In this document: positions 1-11,155 of the stretch, piece by piece
Layout of the letters: each line of letters opens with the position of its first letter
Numbering within the stretch: position 1 is the first letter of the stretch
Source: Antedon mediterranea
Lineage: Eukaryota > Echinodermata > Crinoidea > Comatulida > Antedonidae
NCBI RefSeq assembly: GCF_964355755.1
Contig: NC_092677.1
Location: 22,474,101 to 22,538,100, forward strand
DNA length: 64,000 bases
Direction of reading: 5' to 3'
Position numbers and translations under genes: made by a program
Notes under the pieces: generated by a model
Seen by the model: only the letters and a program-made list of their open reading frames with translations
Databases searched by the model: none
What the model was told of the DNA's origin: nothing

Positions 1-2460
1 ACTGTCTTTTCCCAGACGTTTTTTGGGTCCAGCACTATAATTTATAGTGGAGTATGCATTTTCGCAAAAATGTCAGTCTCTCAGTACTAAAACTGCTGCT
101 TGCTTTATATCTGATTGCGTCATCTTGTGACGTAGCCGGCTAGAGCAGCAGCATGAAAAATACATACAAAATAATATACGGTAGCCTAAATCCTATTATT
201 ATTACAGTATATCAAAATCAAATTATGAATATCATTAAAATAAAATTATGAATATCATTAAAATAAATTAGGTCAATTAAATATCCTAAAATAAGTGGTA
301 CAAAATTAACTGATAGTACTGATCTTGTAATAATTTTATTTCAATTCAATTTCTTGTATGAGTAAACAGTTCTTTCAATTAAAAGTATTTTTCTACAGTG
401 AAAAAAAAAAATAACAGAGAGTTTGTGAAGTGCAGCAATATTTTATTTGGAGTTATTTATTTTCTTATAGATCATGGAGGCCATGTATAGATCAAAAAAT
501 CGTAAATTTATGCTGTACCACAAAGTGATTAACAATAGGCATAAATGAAAACAGCAATGAACAAGAATTAAATAAATCCAGATCAGTTAGGGTAACTAGT
601 GTTGGTCCCCAGTGTCATCGCTGACATATATCTATGTCTATATGTATAGTACTGTCGTGGTACGTGAGACCATGCCCGCATTAATTTGGAGGTTTGCTCC
701 CTGGGTATCAATCGTGATAACAAGTTGTTGATTGCCGTTACCATACCATTTATTGTGCACAAATCAACGTTACTTAGAAAATAACGAGAACGAAGGAAAG
801 CAAATATACAAACAAGCGTTACACAATTTCAATAACAATCAGTTTATAACTTTACTTTACCACTGTATTACCACTATAATTAAACACAACCTCACTGTGT
901 AAGTGATATAATTTTACTTGTGGCAATGTTTTCTGGGTTGAAATCCGTACTTATCATCTTATCTTATCGGTAGGTCATACACCCCCGTCGTTGAAAAAAA
1001 ATACCAAACTTTTTAAATTTGTCCGTTCATGCATGCGCAATTGGCGCTCCATACTTAAAACATAAGAATTTCAAAATTCAAAATTTATTTTTGTAAAATG
1101 TTGAATGTTACGGGTTATTTGAAATATGAAATATAAATAAATGTTGACGACTTTATAATATTGATCTAAGCCTATGGAAGCTTCGTATTTATGTCATACT
1201 CGACTCATCCGTCGTATAGCCTATGGCGGCTATGAATATGATATGATCGAGCGGGTCACTTGGTTGAGTTCAAAATGTTTTTATTTCTAATTATACAGTA
1301 CCACACAGTAGGCCTAGTGTACTAGTTACTGTAATTAAATGTATTTTTTAATTCAAAATACTTATACTAGGCCTAAGTAGTAGATAAATGATTTTCTTGA
1401 CTCCGGCTGTCACTCTGACTACTAGGTCCTAGGCCTAGACTTAAATGAGTGCTTCCGTCGTCGCAACAGTGTGCAGCGGCGACGAGCCATGACTGGAGGG
1501 CATTCGTAGATTAGGCATAGGAAACGTGGTGTACGTAGCCTAAGCGTAGAGCACATCCTACGAATTCTCCACGTGTTGTAAACGTAGTCTACCTGTAGAG
1601 ATGTTGCAGTAATTATTATCTGTACTGTATCATATTAATTAATTGATTGGATTATGTGAACAAATAATAAAATATTAAATTAACTTAAAAAACTCTTTTT
1701 AAAAGTGAAAACCTTTTTCAAAATTGCAAAGTTCGCGCAATGTATTATTGTTTCTAGCTCCATTGTTATAGTAAAAGGCGGTGGCTTTATGTGACCTAGT
1801 GCAATATAATGAGATGTTTAATGTTCTCAGGTTGTGAGGAAGGGAAGAGAATGTATTAATGTGTAATTATAAATTCAAAGGCAAATTACTGAAAAATGAC
1901 AATGCTGTGGGTATCAGTGGCTGGATCTCAATGGAGAAGCAAAATAAAATAAGCAAGCTAAATCACAACGATAAAGTAAAACATCCAGAAAAATAAACAG
2001 AGCTTTGGGCAACACTAGCCCTTCTTCAGTGCAGTTAATGTGTGTTAGTTAATGTGTAATTATAATTTAAATATTGAAAGATCATAATGCACATTTACGG
2101 AAGAACGGACAAAAAGCAACTAATAGACCGCGCTTAAAACAAAAACTCGTAACACGAAAGATTCGGTAAGCTTGGTGGAGGAGGGGAGGTTGGAAGATGC
2201 GGGGATGGTTGACAAATCACAGTGCATGATACGGTGTTCATATTCAATCCGATGGAATTGTATGAAATGTACTTAGGCCTTATAGTTGCAAGGATCCGAT
2301 TATATTATATATTATAATTTTATAACGGTAACAAAATCGCCATCTGATGTTGAAATATTTATTTGGAAATAACAAACAATACAGAGAAGAACACATGAAT
2401 ACTTTATAGATTCGTATACAATATTCTTTTAATAAATTTAATCAAAAGTATTTACATTTC
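1..2460. other. Gene-free AT-rich stretch
   Basis: I see no coding region, RNA gene or recognisable transposon here in either strand. The stretch contains short local duplications (a 23-bp unit at 220-265; the phrase TTAATGTGTAATTATAA at about 1857 and 2055) and TAGGCCTA words near 1310-1440. A more GC-rich patch at 1440-1600 carries several CG dinucleotides but no clear promoter elements. Confidence 0.6.
220..265. repeat. 23-bp direct repeat, two copies
   Basis: The unit AAATTATGAATATCATTAAA plus three bases occurs twice head to tail with no mismatch visible. It lies in non-coding AT-rich DNA and most likely arose by replication slippage. Confidence 0.85.
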
Positions 2461-2467
2461 ATTTATT

Positions 2468-3670
2468 TCAATTCAAAAGACAATTATTATTATTATTTTT
2501 AAATTCTATGTCAAATAACAATATGACAAACCCTTTCTGCATTAGGCCTATTCGTTTTTTGTGTCGCCTAATGGCATCGATGGATTGCATGCATCTTTTC
2601 CAAGCATCCCCCTGCAACCCATAAGGAATCGGCGCGATCTTAAAGGTATACTGCTTCACTTTGGCCATTCTTGCTGGATCGAGTTTACCTGATGTATTAC
2701 ACCACTCTCGTTCTTCTTCTGTGAAGAAATAGTCCACCAGCCATTAGTTTTGTAATTAGAGCATGTGGTATTTCGTCTTGTTCTTGTGGTGGTAGTTGTG
2801 CTGGTGGTGGTAGTTGTGCTGGTGGTGGTAGTTGTGCCGTTGGTGGTATTTTTTGTTGCTGTGGCATTTGTATTGGCTGTTGTATTAGTTGGGTTGTGGT
2901 GGTATTACATGTGGTGACCTTATGCATTCAAGTGTTGCCAGGCGCTGGTGGAAAGAGCGCAATTGTTGCTTTTGCCTTTCAATAGTGCTCTCTTGCACCT
3001 CCACCTTCTCTTCTAACTTTCGCAATTTTCACCGTAAATCATCAAGGCCCACGTCAGATTGATGATCATGCTCATCTACTGCTCTGAGAGGTTCTTTGCC
3101 CGTTGCATTGACAGCGTTTTCTACGAGTTCGGCTAGGATCCCGTCGGCTTCATCGAGGTCTACATCAAAAATGTCGTACTGAAAGTCAACATCATCTTCC
3201 ACCATTGAGCGCGCCGCAGGCTGAACTTCAGTCACATGTAGTATACGAGACGCCTAAAGTAAATGAATAATAACACAATCGAAACAATTTATTTAGGTAA
3301 AAAATTATTCAAATAATGCTATTGTATATTATTGCACGTCGTTACGAATCGCACAAAATTAAATTAAATTGTTTTAGTGTAGGGCTCACTTAAGTAGGCT
3401 ATCATTATGCAGTATGTTAGTCACTGGAGTTAAGTCGCGTACAATACATGGGTCCTAACTTACCAGTATCTCTACGGAGAGAGGTTTTTGGTTTTTGGTC
3501 CATTGGTTTCTGGAGATCTTCTCTGTGCTGCTGCAAGTTTTTGGGGCACAGCAGCGTCTTCGACTGGAACATCTGCCTCCGCAGCCTCTTCTATGTCGTC
3601 CTCTCCTGCTTCTTGTGAATCGGATACGATATGTTCATATCTTACTCTTAATCCTATGGTTGACGCGATC
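2468..3670 (-). pseudogene. BEN-domain protein gene, broken
   Basis: Read right to left, an acceptor (TTTGTTTTTCAG ending at 3671) opens an acidic exon at 3670-3464 that ends at a consensus donor, GTAAGT. A 210-bp intron ends at an AG at 3255-3254. The next exon encodes an acidic segment, a charged coiled-coil-like stretch (KLRKLEEKVEVQESTIERQK), a Q/P-rich linker with an 18-bp x3 PPPAQL repeat near 2795-2840, and a C-terminal module with YFFTEEER followed by WKRCMQSIDAIRRHKKR. That pattern (hydrophobic-F-T-EE, later W..C..aId..R..rr) is typical of BEN domains, which bind DNA or chromatin factors. Damage: an in-frame TGA at 3026-3028 just before the coiled coil (CGA to TGA would explain it), and frame changes on both sides of the Q/P linker. 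The BEN assignment rests on motif memory. A functional gene with extra unseen introns is possible but less likely. Confidence 0.5.
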
Positions 3671-3932
3671 TGAAAAACAAAGAAACGCAAATTAAAAACG
3701 GATACCTGACGCTATTTAGGATTAGCTCAAACACTTTAAGTAATGATACATGTTTAGCGGAATCATAGGCCTAGATATTTAAATAATATATAGGCATATA
3801 TATATATTTTATACATGCTAAATATATTTAAAATGGAGGACACTTTTTTAACAATTAAAATTATTATCAGTCATATTCTGTCCAAAAATAAAATACGTAG
3901 GCATATACGTATCCCAAAATAAAAGAAGTTTA

Positions 3933-4770
3933 CTAGCCTATAACTTTAAACTTGACTTGACGACGAATAACAGCTTGAATAACCTTCCGAAGATGACTGA
4001 TGTGCTTAGTACAAAGTTTAGCCGTCATAATCTCCGTCCAGAAAGTTTTTATACCTTCGATCAGCTGTTCTTTTGTGTTCGGCTTGTGAGTGTTTTGGAG
4101 ATACTTCTTTAGCTGATGCCATACCAATTCAATTGGGTTGAGGTCAGGACTTTCCGCTGGCGTCTTACACCAGTTGATGTATTTTGCAGTCATGAATTCT
4201 TTGGTTACCTTTGCAGTGTGTTTAGGATCATTGTCCTGCATAAAGCGGGAGCCGTTAGTGAAGTTTTGCTGTACGTATGGCAGCAAAGTTGAATTCAGTA
4301 TAGCGTCTACGTAAAACTCGGTACGCATGATACCATCGAATATTACTATGGTTTTTAATTTTGGCTGTTCGTCTATTTTGTGAAAGGAGATACGACCATG
4401 GTGATCCAATTCGATAGTGCTTTTGTCTGTAAAAATCACATCTTTAAACTGTTCATTGCTTCTAATGCAACGAAGCGCAGATTCGTATCGGTGAACTTTG
4501 TTTGGCTCTCTGATTAGCTGACAGTACCTACTTCCATTGCATCGCCATCCAAGTTTTCGTCGTGTTTTCTTAATGCAATCTATACTAAGATTGACATTAG
4601 TTCGCTCTTGAATGATTTGCTTTAACTTTCTAGCCGTCAATTCGTCATTAGCCGATGATATTGAGGTGTTCGGCAGTAACTATCTTTGGTCGGCCAGAAC
4701 GTGGAAGGTCATATCTCGAGATTTCTTTAGTATTCTATACAGTGCTTCGATGTATAGAAATACCCTCCAT
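3933..4770 (-). pseudogene. Tc1/mariner-type transposase, inactivated
   Basis: The 235-codon open part carries the Tc1 catalytic triad: VIFTDKS (first D), MQDNDPKHTAK (second D) and PDLNPIELVW (E), with 34 residues between the second D and E (DD34E). It normally cuts and pastes its own element at TA sites. Upstream, the strand still reads the paired-like N-terminal region with the GRPK basic motif (start codon at 4770-4768). A TAG interrupts it a dozen codons in, and a one-base shift near 4660-4690 separates it from the catalytic part. The open segment alone lacks the full DNA-binding region, so it should be dead. I could not identify matching terminal inverted repeats in the flanks (about 3800-3930 and 4880-5000). 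Confidence 0.85.
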
Positions 4771-5338
4771 CTTAAATATGTTTATTATTTTAGAAATGCT
4801 AAAACCAATAGCGTTATAGTGGACTATTCGTGCACGGACGTGATTTGGTGTTCGAGACATTTTGTGATATGAGACCTCGGTATAATTTATACTGATGTTT
4901 CAGACAAATTTTGACATTTGATTGGACATTCATTTGTTTCTTTTTGCCAATCAGTGATAATTTATGCAAATAAATACCCTGGATTGACATTCAACACACA
5001 AACAAAAATGAGGTGATGTTTTTACAAATTCTCGAGCATTTGATTCGACAATCTTTGCCGCTATTTAATAATTACACATAAAAAATAAGCACAAAAATAC
5101 ATTTAATGAACAAACAAAAAATTGATATACCTTCGTATGTATTGCTTTTTTTAAATTATTCATGAATAAAGCTTCTCATTGGTTAAGTCCGTACTTACAC
5201 GGAAGAAAATAGAGCATTTGAATAGGCAATATATGACCGGGAAATTTGTAGATTATTTTACCCTATTTGCCAATCGATCAATATTTCACTTCAATGTCTT
5301 GACCTTGATTGAATAATTGATAAACTCCAACTGGAGTA

Positions 5339-6115
5339 TCACTTAATGTGTGAGTAGAGGTTGAGGAGGGGAGAGCTACGGTAATCATAGATTAGTTTGG
5401 AGAAGGTTTTAGTGATAGTGATTGAAGTTGTAGAGAACGGGAGAGCATTCCAGTCTCTGACTGTGTTAGGGAAGAAAGAGCTCTGGAATCGGTTGGTCTT
5501 AGCCACTGGAACGTGGTTCCTTGTACATCTTGCTGAGTTTGGTCGTTTACTGTATTCTATATGATCTTCAAGCTTCAGGTAAATCTTTTGATGGACAATT
5601 TTGTGCAGCATCTATTTACTTGTTGTCTGCGCTGAAGTGGTTGGAGGTTGATTTTGTTTAGCATAGCAGAAACAGAAGATTCTCTACTGTAATTGTTTGT
5701 GATAGATCTGGATGCGCGTCTTTGGACAGCTTCAACTTTTTTGATGTTGCACTTTGTGTGAGGGTCCCACACTGAGCTACAATATTCAACATGGGGACGG
5801 ACAATGCTTTTGTATGCTTGGATCTTGACATTCCGTGGCGCATTGCCCAGATTTCGACGGACAAAGCCCAGCATGCCATTGGCTTAATTGTTAACTGCCC
5901 TGTCTGCATGAGGGTTCCACTTCATGTCAGTAGATAAGGTAAAACTCCTAGTTTATGTTGATGAAGAGCCTGTAGAGTGTGCCCAGAAAACCGGTAGGAG
6001 TATTCCAGGACATTTTTCCGTGGTGCTAAAATGTAGCATACTGCATTTATCAGGCTTAAAGGACATAAGCCACTTCTTTTCCCGCGTCTCGAGATGCTTT
6101 AGATTATTGTAATTC
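5339..6115 (-). pseudogene. 5'-truncated LINE reverse transcriptase (CR1/Jockey-like)
   Basis: Read right to left, the strand gives in order KKWLMSFKPDKC (RT thumb region), LGFVRRNL, YKSIVRPHVEYCSSVWDP, VEAVQRRASR and, at the end, FFPNTVRDWNALP. This is the canonical C-terminal half of a non-LTR retrotransposon ORF2. The pieces lie in different frames, with stops near 5890 and 6000 and a frameshift near 5600, so it cannot make a working protein. The palm active site (xADD) is absent because the copy begins at about 6115, consistent with the usual 5' truncation during target-primed integration. Clade is uncertain: the VRP.LEY and WNaLP signatures fit CR1/L2/Jockey relatives. Confidence 0.85.
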
Positions 6116-6119
6116 TTAA

Positions 6120-7350
6120 TATTATGATTTATTATGATTTATATTAATGTTATCATTGTTTGTGTTCCTATTTTGTTAGAGTTCACTGCTATTTGATATA
6201 ACCTGGTTTTTTTTATAACTAATCAATTGCATAGTGTCAATAAACAGATATTTTTAAATTAAATTCTCAGAAATGCTCAAATGTTGTCTTTTACAGTCTA
6301 AATCAGTGTTCTATATTCAATAATGTAAAATCATTAATTCATAATCATTTGCTCAAAATAAATTTCAACTGTTGTCAAAATTCAAATCAGCTTAACAATC
6401 TTCATATATTTTGTTATCTTATTTTCAAACTTGTTGGTCATATACAAAATCATTTCCTTTTCTCCAACTATATATTTTCTCAAGTTTCAAATTGCTTTCT
6501 TTTGTATTTAAATGCATACCAGTCTTTTAAAAAAGGTTCAGATTGACGCTGTCTAAATACAGATACTCGCTGAATGACTGAGCCTAAAATCAACCTTATA
6601 CTTCCTTCCTGTGAAAAATGGCCTTAATTAGTGGGACAGATGCCCAAGCAAGTCCTCCTCCTCTCTTATTAACCAAACTAAATTATCTTGCTTCCATGCC
6701 TCATAGTTTTTCTTTTTCATCGTTGCTCTGATGGGCTTAGCATGTCAGGTGTTTTGATGATAAATGACAGGAGGATCTTGCTTCGAGTGGCAAGAGTTCT
6801 ATAGTGTTTTATAGGCTGTCTAATTTCTCTTGATTATGGATTCATTTATTCAAATTCTAAGGTAAACATGGTTGCAAATCACAATCACTATACTTTTCAT
6901 CATCACTGTTCATCCATATCAGTATCCGGTTCAAAGTCAGGATTAGAATCTGAAACTTCAGAATCACTTTCCAAGCTTTTTGGAAATAAGCTCAATGATG
7001 CATTGGTTGACAGCATTGGTTTTTGCTTGTCTTTTTAGTGCTGGATTTACTGTACTTCATTCATTCATTTTGATTAGAGGATGTTCTAAATAAATTGATA
7101 ATGAAAGTATAAATTAGCAAAGTATCTAAATCCAACTAATAGTTTTCATTAATGGACTTCATATGACAAGGTATGGCAATACAGTGTTCTGCTAAAGAAA
7201 TGCTATGTACATTGCTTTGTGGGGTGGGGTCCTGACATTAGTATTACTATTTTAGCATGGGTATATGAGAGCACAATAACTCCACCTTATAATCATTGGG
7301 TAGCCATAATAGTGGTAAAAAAATTCTGGTTCCAAATAAAAAACTGGAAA
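6120..7350. other. No gene seen
   Basis: AT-rich DNA with stops in every frame at short intervals. Open frames at 6349-6546 and 7219-7428 have low-complexity composition and no family signature. A serine/glutamate-coding patch around 6920-6980 is not supported by flanking open frame. Confidence 0.5.
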
Positions 7351-7356
7351 ATTATT

Positions 7357-7478
7357 ACTTTTATGTTGAACCAAAAAATACATCACAATTGGTATAAACA
7401 AATAATTGGTATAATGGCGTTTTGTTGACATACTGTCAACTTCTTCAAACTACTGTTTGGAATGGTCTGTACAGTCTT
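7357..7478 (+). repeat. Left arm of a long inverted repeat
   Basis: This arm is the reverse complement, with few differences, of 8771-8896. Shared words include ACTTTTATGTTGAACCAAAA, ACAATTGGTATAAACAAATA and TTTGTTGACATACTGTCAAC. The arms enclose about 1.3 kb of Penelope-like endonuclease debris. Penelope-like elements are known for terminal repeats that can be inverted, so this may be their terminal repeat. Another reading is a foldback arrangement created by partial inverted duplication. Confidence 0.85.
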
Positions 7479-8692
7479 GGAGAACACTTTAACTCAAATC
7501 ATCCACAAGAACATAAATTAAGCGTGGTTAACACAATAGTCACAGACACAATTGTAAGTGAAAAAGGAGCTGAAACATATTAGAAAAGCCTTGGAAAGCT
7601 GTAACTATCCTAAAGAACGGTGGACAGAGTTTTGAATAAAGAAAAATAAAAACGTTAGAAAACTAACCTGAACAAATTCAAGGTAAACAAACAGATAGGA
7701 TGATAGCACATATTGGCATCCCTTACATTTATCGAATCTCAGATAAGATTCGACAGTCATTGAATAAGAGAATACAAAAAGAAAAAGGACGTAACTTTTT
7801 CAACTAAATAATGAGGACAAGGGCGAATAGAAATTCATCATCCCAAGTATTAAACAAATCAGCTATAATGGATCATGCAATAAGAAATGACCATGTACCA
7901 AATTGGAAAGTTAAGGTTATCGAAAAGGAATCACAGATAGAAAGAAGGAAGATTAAAGAAGCCATATGCATACGGAAAAGATAACACAATATCAAGACTT
8001 TGGAGGAATAAAAGAAAAACGAAAACGTTAGAAAAGAAACCTGAACAAATTCAAGGTAAACAAACAGATAGGATGATAGCACACATTGGCACCCCATACA
8101 TTTATCAAAATTCATCAATTACATAAATCAGCTAAAACGGATCATGCAATAAAAAATGACTATGTACCAAATTGGAAAGTTAAGGTTATCGAAAAGGAAT
8201 CACAGATAGAAAGAAGCAAGATTAAAAAAGCCATATGCATACGGAAAAGATAACACAATATAAAGACTTTGGAGGAATAAAAGAAAAACGAAAACATTAG
8301 AAAAGAAACCTGAACAAATTAAAGATAAACAAACAGATAGGATGATAGCACACATTGGCATCCCATACATTTATCGAATCTCAGAAAAGATTCGACGGTC
8401 ATGAATAGGAGAATACAAAAAGAAAAAGGACGTCACTAAACACAACTAAATAGTGAGAACAAGGGCGAATAGAAATTCATTATCCTATTACACAAATCAG
8501 CTATAATGGATCATGCAATAAGAAATGACCATGTACCAAATTGGAAAGTAAAGGTTATCGAAAAGGAATCGCAGATAGAAAGAAGAAAGATTAAAGAAGC
8601 CATATGCATACGGAAAAGATAACACAATATCAATAGAGACTTTGTAGGATGTGATCTTCCACATGTGTATGATAGTCTACTTGAAGCAGGAG
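7453..8692 (+). pseudogene. Penelope-like element: RT end and GIY-YIG endonuclease, rearranged
   Basis: The plus strand reads EHFNSNHPQEHKLSVVNTIV, then IPYIYRISDKIR, then DHAIRNDHVPNW and RKIKEAICIRKR, and finally NRDFVGCDLPHVYDSLLEAG. These are the landmarks from the RT C-terminus through the linker to the end of the GIY-YIG endonuclease of Penelope-like retroelements, which couple RT to a nicking endonuclease for integration. The GIY-YIG core itself (YIGET region) is missing between the linker and the DHA motif. The DHA...KEAICIRKR block occurs three times (starting near 7857, 8127 and 8496) and the linker block also about three times, in partial tandem copies of about 270 and 370 bp. Frames are broken in each copy. 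The array lies inside inverted arms 7357-7478/8771-8896. Confidence 0.75.
7660..8640 (+). repeat. Tandem partial copies of PLE endonuclease segment
   Basis: The words CTGAACAAATTCAAGGTAAA, GGATCATGCAATAAGAAATG and GAAGCCATATGCATACGGAA recur with offsets of roughly 270 and 370 bp. Successive copies differ by point changes and by loss or gain of the middle block, so the array is old and arose by unequal events rather than a single recent duplication. Confidence 0.8.
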
Positions 8693-8770
8693 GAGGGGGG
8701 GGGGGGAGGCAGGCGAAAACGCTCAATCGTCAACAGCAGGGCGACTGATGGCGCGCTACACAGCATCTCA

Positions 8771-8896
8771 AAGACTGTACATACCATTCCAAACAGTAGT
8801 TTGAAGAAGTTGACAGTATGTCAACAAAACGTCATTATACCAATTATTTGTTTATACCAATTGTGTATATATTTTTTTGGTTCAACATAAAAGTTA
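8771..8896 (-). repeat. Right arm of the long inverted repeat
   Basis: Reverse-complement partner of 7357-7478. Small differences (for example an extra A and a TATA in the A-rich segment near 8865) show the arms have diverged modestly. The C-run at 8693-8706 and CGCTCAATCGTC segment precede it. Confidence 0.85.
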
Positions 8897-8899
8897 TAT

Positions 8900-9714
8900 T
8901 TTTCTAGCAAAAATTGTGTTGTCACCAACATATACTGTACTTATAATAATAATACCATTAATCGCATGAACATGAGCATACTATAAATTATTACAAAATT
9001 GTTTTTTTTTATTCATTCTGGTTTATTGAAACAAAGACATGGCAGTACAAAACTGAATTGCGTCCAGTAACATTAACATAAAATATATACCAAAAACGAG
9101 CAAAATTTACAAAAACATCCAAAATAAAAAAAAAAACATAAATGCATTAAAAAAATAAAGAATATTCCATCACAAATTTACAAACTGCGAGCAAAATTAT
9201 TAATCATCCGTATACCATTAATCGCATGAACATGAGCCTACTGTAAATTATTTTAAAATTTTAAATAACAGAGCACTATTTTTTTGATTACTTTTCTGCA
9301 AATCAGAGCATAGAAAGAAGATAATATAATATTAAACAATGAAAAGCACCAACAAATAATGTAATTTAATATATTTTTTAACACCTTTGAACATTTACTG
9401 AAGTATTATCATGTCTAACTAATTATTAAATCAACTACAATGTTATAAAACTTTTGAAAATGTAATGAAAGAGATATCTGAATTAACATATCAAAGTGAT
9501 AATGCTGTTTTTTCTTGACGATGTTAAAGTTGTAAAAAAAAAAAAAAAAAAAAAGAATATAAATATTATTACTCAACTATCTTTAAAAACTTAATAACTA
9601 TACAAGTTAAAATAAACCATTTCTCAATAAAAAAAATATAATAAATATACTTATTACAGTATTTCACTAAACTAATAAAATAATACTTGTTGGGCCTACT
9701 ATTTAAGATGCCAT
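8900..9714. other. AT-rich stretch, probable retroelement tails
   Basis: No gene is visible. A T-rich segment at 9001-9030 followed by a GGTTTATTGAAACAAAGACA phrase resembles the 3' end of a minus-strand LINE or SINE. The phrase ATACCATTAATCGCATGAAC occurs at 8951 and again at 9211, so part of the stretch is duplicated. An A-run lies at 9534-9554. Confidence 0.4.
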
Positions 9715-10620
9715 TTGCTTAAGTCGAGGTTGAGGGAGTTTGTAAAGGATATCTTCATTTGTAAAGGATGCTGTGTCCTCTGAGTCTGGTATAAATTTCT
9801 TGTTGTCTGCATCCACAAGGCCTGTAATTTTTCGCAGGTTCATTAATTATCACTAGCGCATTCTCTTTACTGTTGGATGCATTTCTGACAATGTATATAG
9901 GATGTTATTTAAACTTTGACCCTTGGCTTGTGCTATTTAATTAGTTGTTTTAAATTTTATTCATTGGACTTGATAATGACCTCATGATTGAGTCGAAACG
10001 TCGTTGTTTTTTAAGCGTTATTTTTATATTATGTATTTACAATAAACGTACCCTCATTCGTATATAGGATGTAAAGTGATTTGTTTTTAGTCCAATTAGC
10101 AGATTCTATTTCATCTTGCTGTTGATTGATATGGTTATATTCTGTGAGAAATCCATTAAAGCAAGACAAAAGCCAATGCTGACTGGTAGATTTCATAGGA
10201 ATCATAGATTTGAGTGACATTGGATTTTTTCTGAGCCTGTATCCGTCTTTCACCATTTTGCATGTTTGTTTATACTAAAAGTCGTATTCTTTCCCACTGA
10301 TGGTACTTGACCAATGCATCGTCTAACATTGCCTTCCCACTGATGGTACTTGACCAATGCATCGTCTAACATTGCCTTCCCACTGATGGTACTTGACCAA
10401 TGCATCGTCTAACATTGCCTTCCCACTGATGGTACTTGACCAATGCATTGTCTAACATTGCCTTCCCACTGATGGTACTTGACCAATGCATCGTCTAACA
10501 TTGCCTCGAACATTACAGCATACTTTTTCCACAAGCATCACATTCTCGGTGGACACACTTCACACTAGGAATCTTATTGTAAGGACAGATGGATTCATTA
10601 GAGGTATCAAACAGTAATTT
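9715..10620 (-). pseudogene. Decayed transposon-like gene (CxH..CG / ENY..QDE..SAxW family)
   Basis: Right to left the strand reads SVKCVHRECDACG, a tandem-repeated MLDDALVKYHQW segment, KMVKDGYRLRKNP, a segment STSQHWLL...FLTEYNHINQQQDEIESANW, and (after a break) NLRKITGLVDADNKKF through LPQPRLKQMAS and a stop at about 9715. The cysteine block and the DFaENY..Q.EiQSAHW-like block recall a multi-copy uncharacterised family of invertebrate genomes that I associate with transposons. I cannot name its superfamily. The frame is destroyed by a TAA after the cysteine block and by a 43-bp array, whose unit is not a multiple of three. The C-terminal block may belong to a different gene. Confidence 0.4.
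10291..10505. repeat. 43-bp tandem repeat, exactly five copies
   Basis: The unit begins TTCCCACTGATGGTACTTGA and ends GTCTAACATTGCC. Five copies are contiguous and nearly identical, with one C-to-T change in the fourth. On the minus strand one unit reads as coding sequence (MLDDALVKYHQW) of the surrounding decayed gene, so the array is an expansion of an exon segment. Because 43 is not divisible by three, each added copy shifts the frame. Confidence 0.95.
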
Positions 10621-11155
10621 GTTGTTTAGTTGCAATATTTAAAGCTTGGACCTGCTGTTCCAGATTGTAACATCTTGTGCACACACACACTCTTCTGCAT
10701 ACCTAATTTAATACCTCCTTTTCATATATTTGTCAATTGCATTCTTATGAATACTACCGTAAACTGGGGTAACTTTGGCAGGTTTTTACATTATAATGGC
10801 AATGTCTCCACCAAAACAACTGCATTTTTTTTTCTTCCTACCATATTATATACACGCGAGGGTTACTGTTGCCACTGATGTCGGAGAAAATTAAAAATCT
10901 ACATACAATTCTTCCCTGGGGGGCCATACAGGTGCTGCCAAAGTTACCCGATGTTTGGGATATATTTTCAATGAAATTATATAAATGTTGAGAATAAAAT
11001 AGACAAACATACGCTGAATTGTATTGGCAAGCAAATATCAACTTTAATAGCACCTACAGAAGTTAAAAGCAGTCTGAAATCATACAAAAAAATCATATTT
11101 ATACAGTATTACAGGTATTGTATAGTAATACACAATCATATTCGCTACAATCCCA

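Noticed and set aside
3800-5000. Terminal inverted repeats for the Tc1 remnant
   Set aside because: Candidate words around 3870-3890 and 4900-4920 match over only a few bases, not enough to call element ends.
7660-8640. Possible CRISPR-like array
   Set aside because: Units are 270-370 bp, unevenly spaced and coding-derived. The DNA is eukaryotic.
10291-10505. Satellite or centromeric repeat
   Set aside because: Only five copies, and the unit derives from a coding exon, so it is a local expansion.
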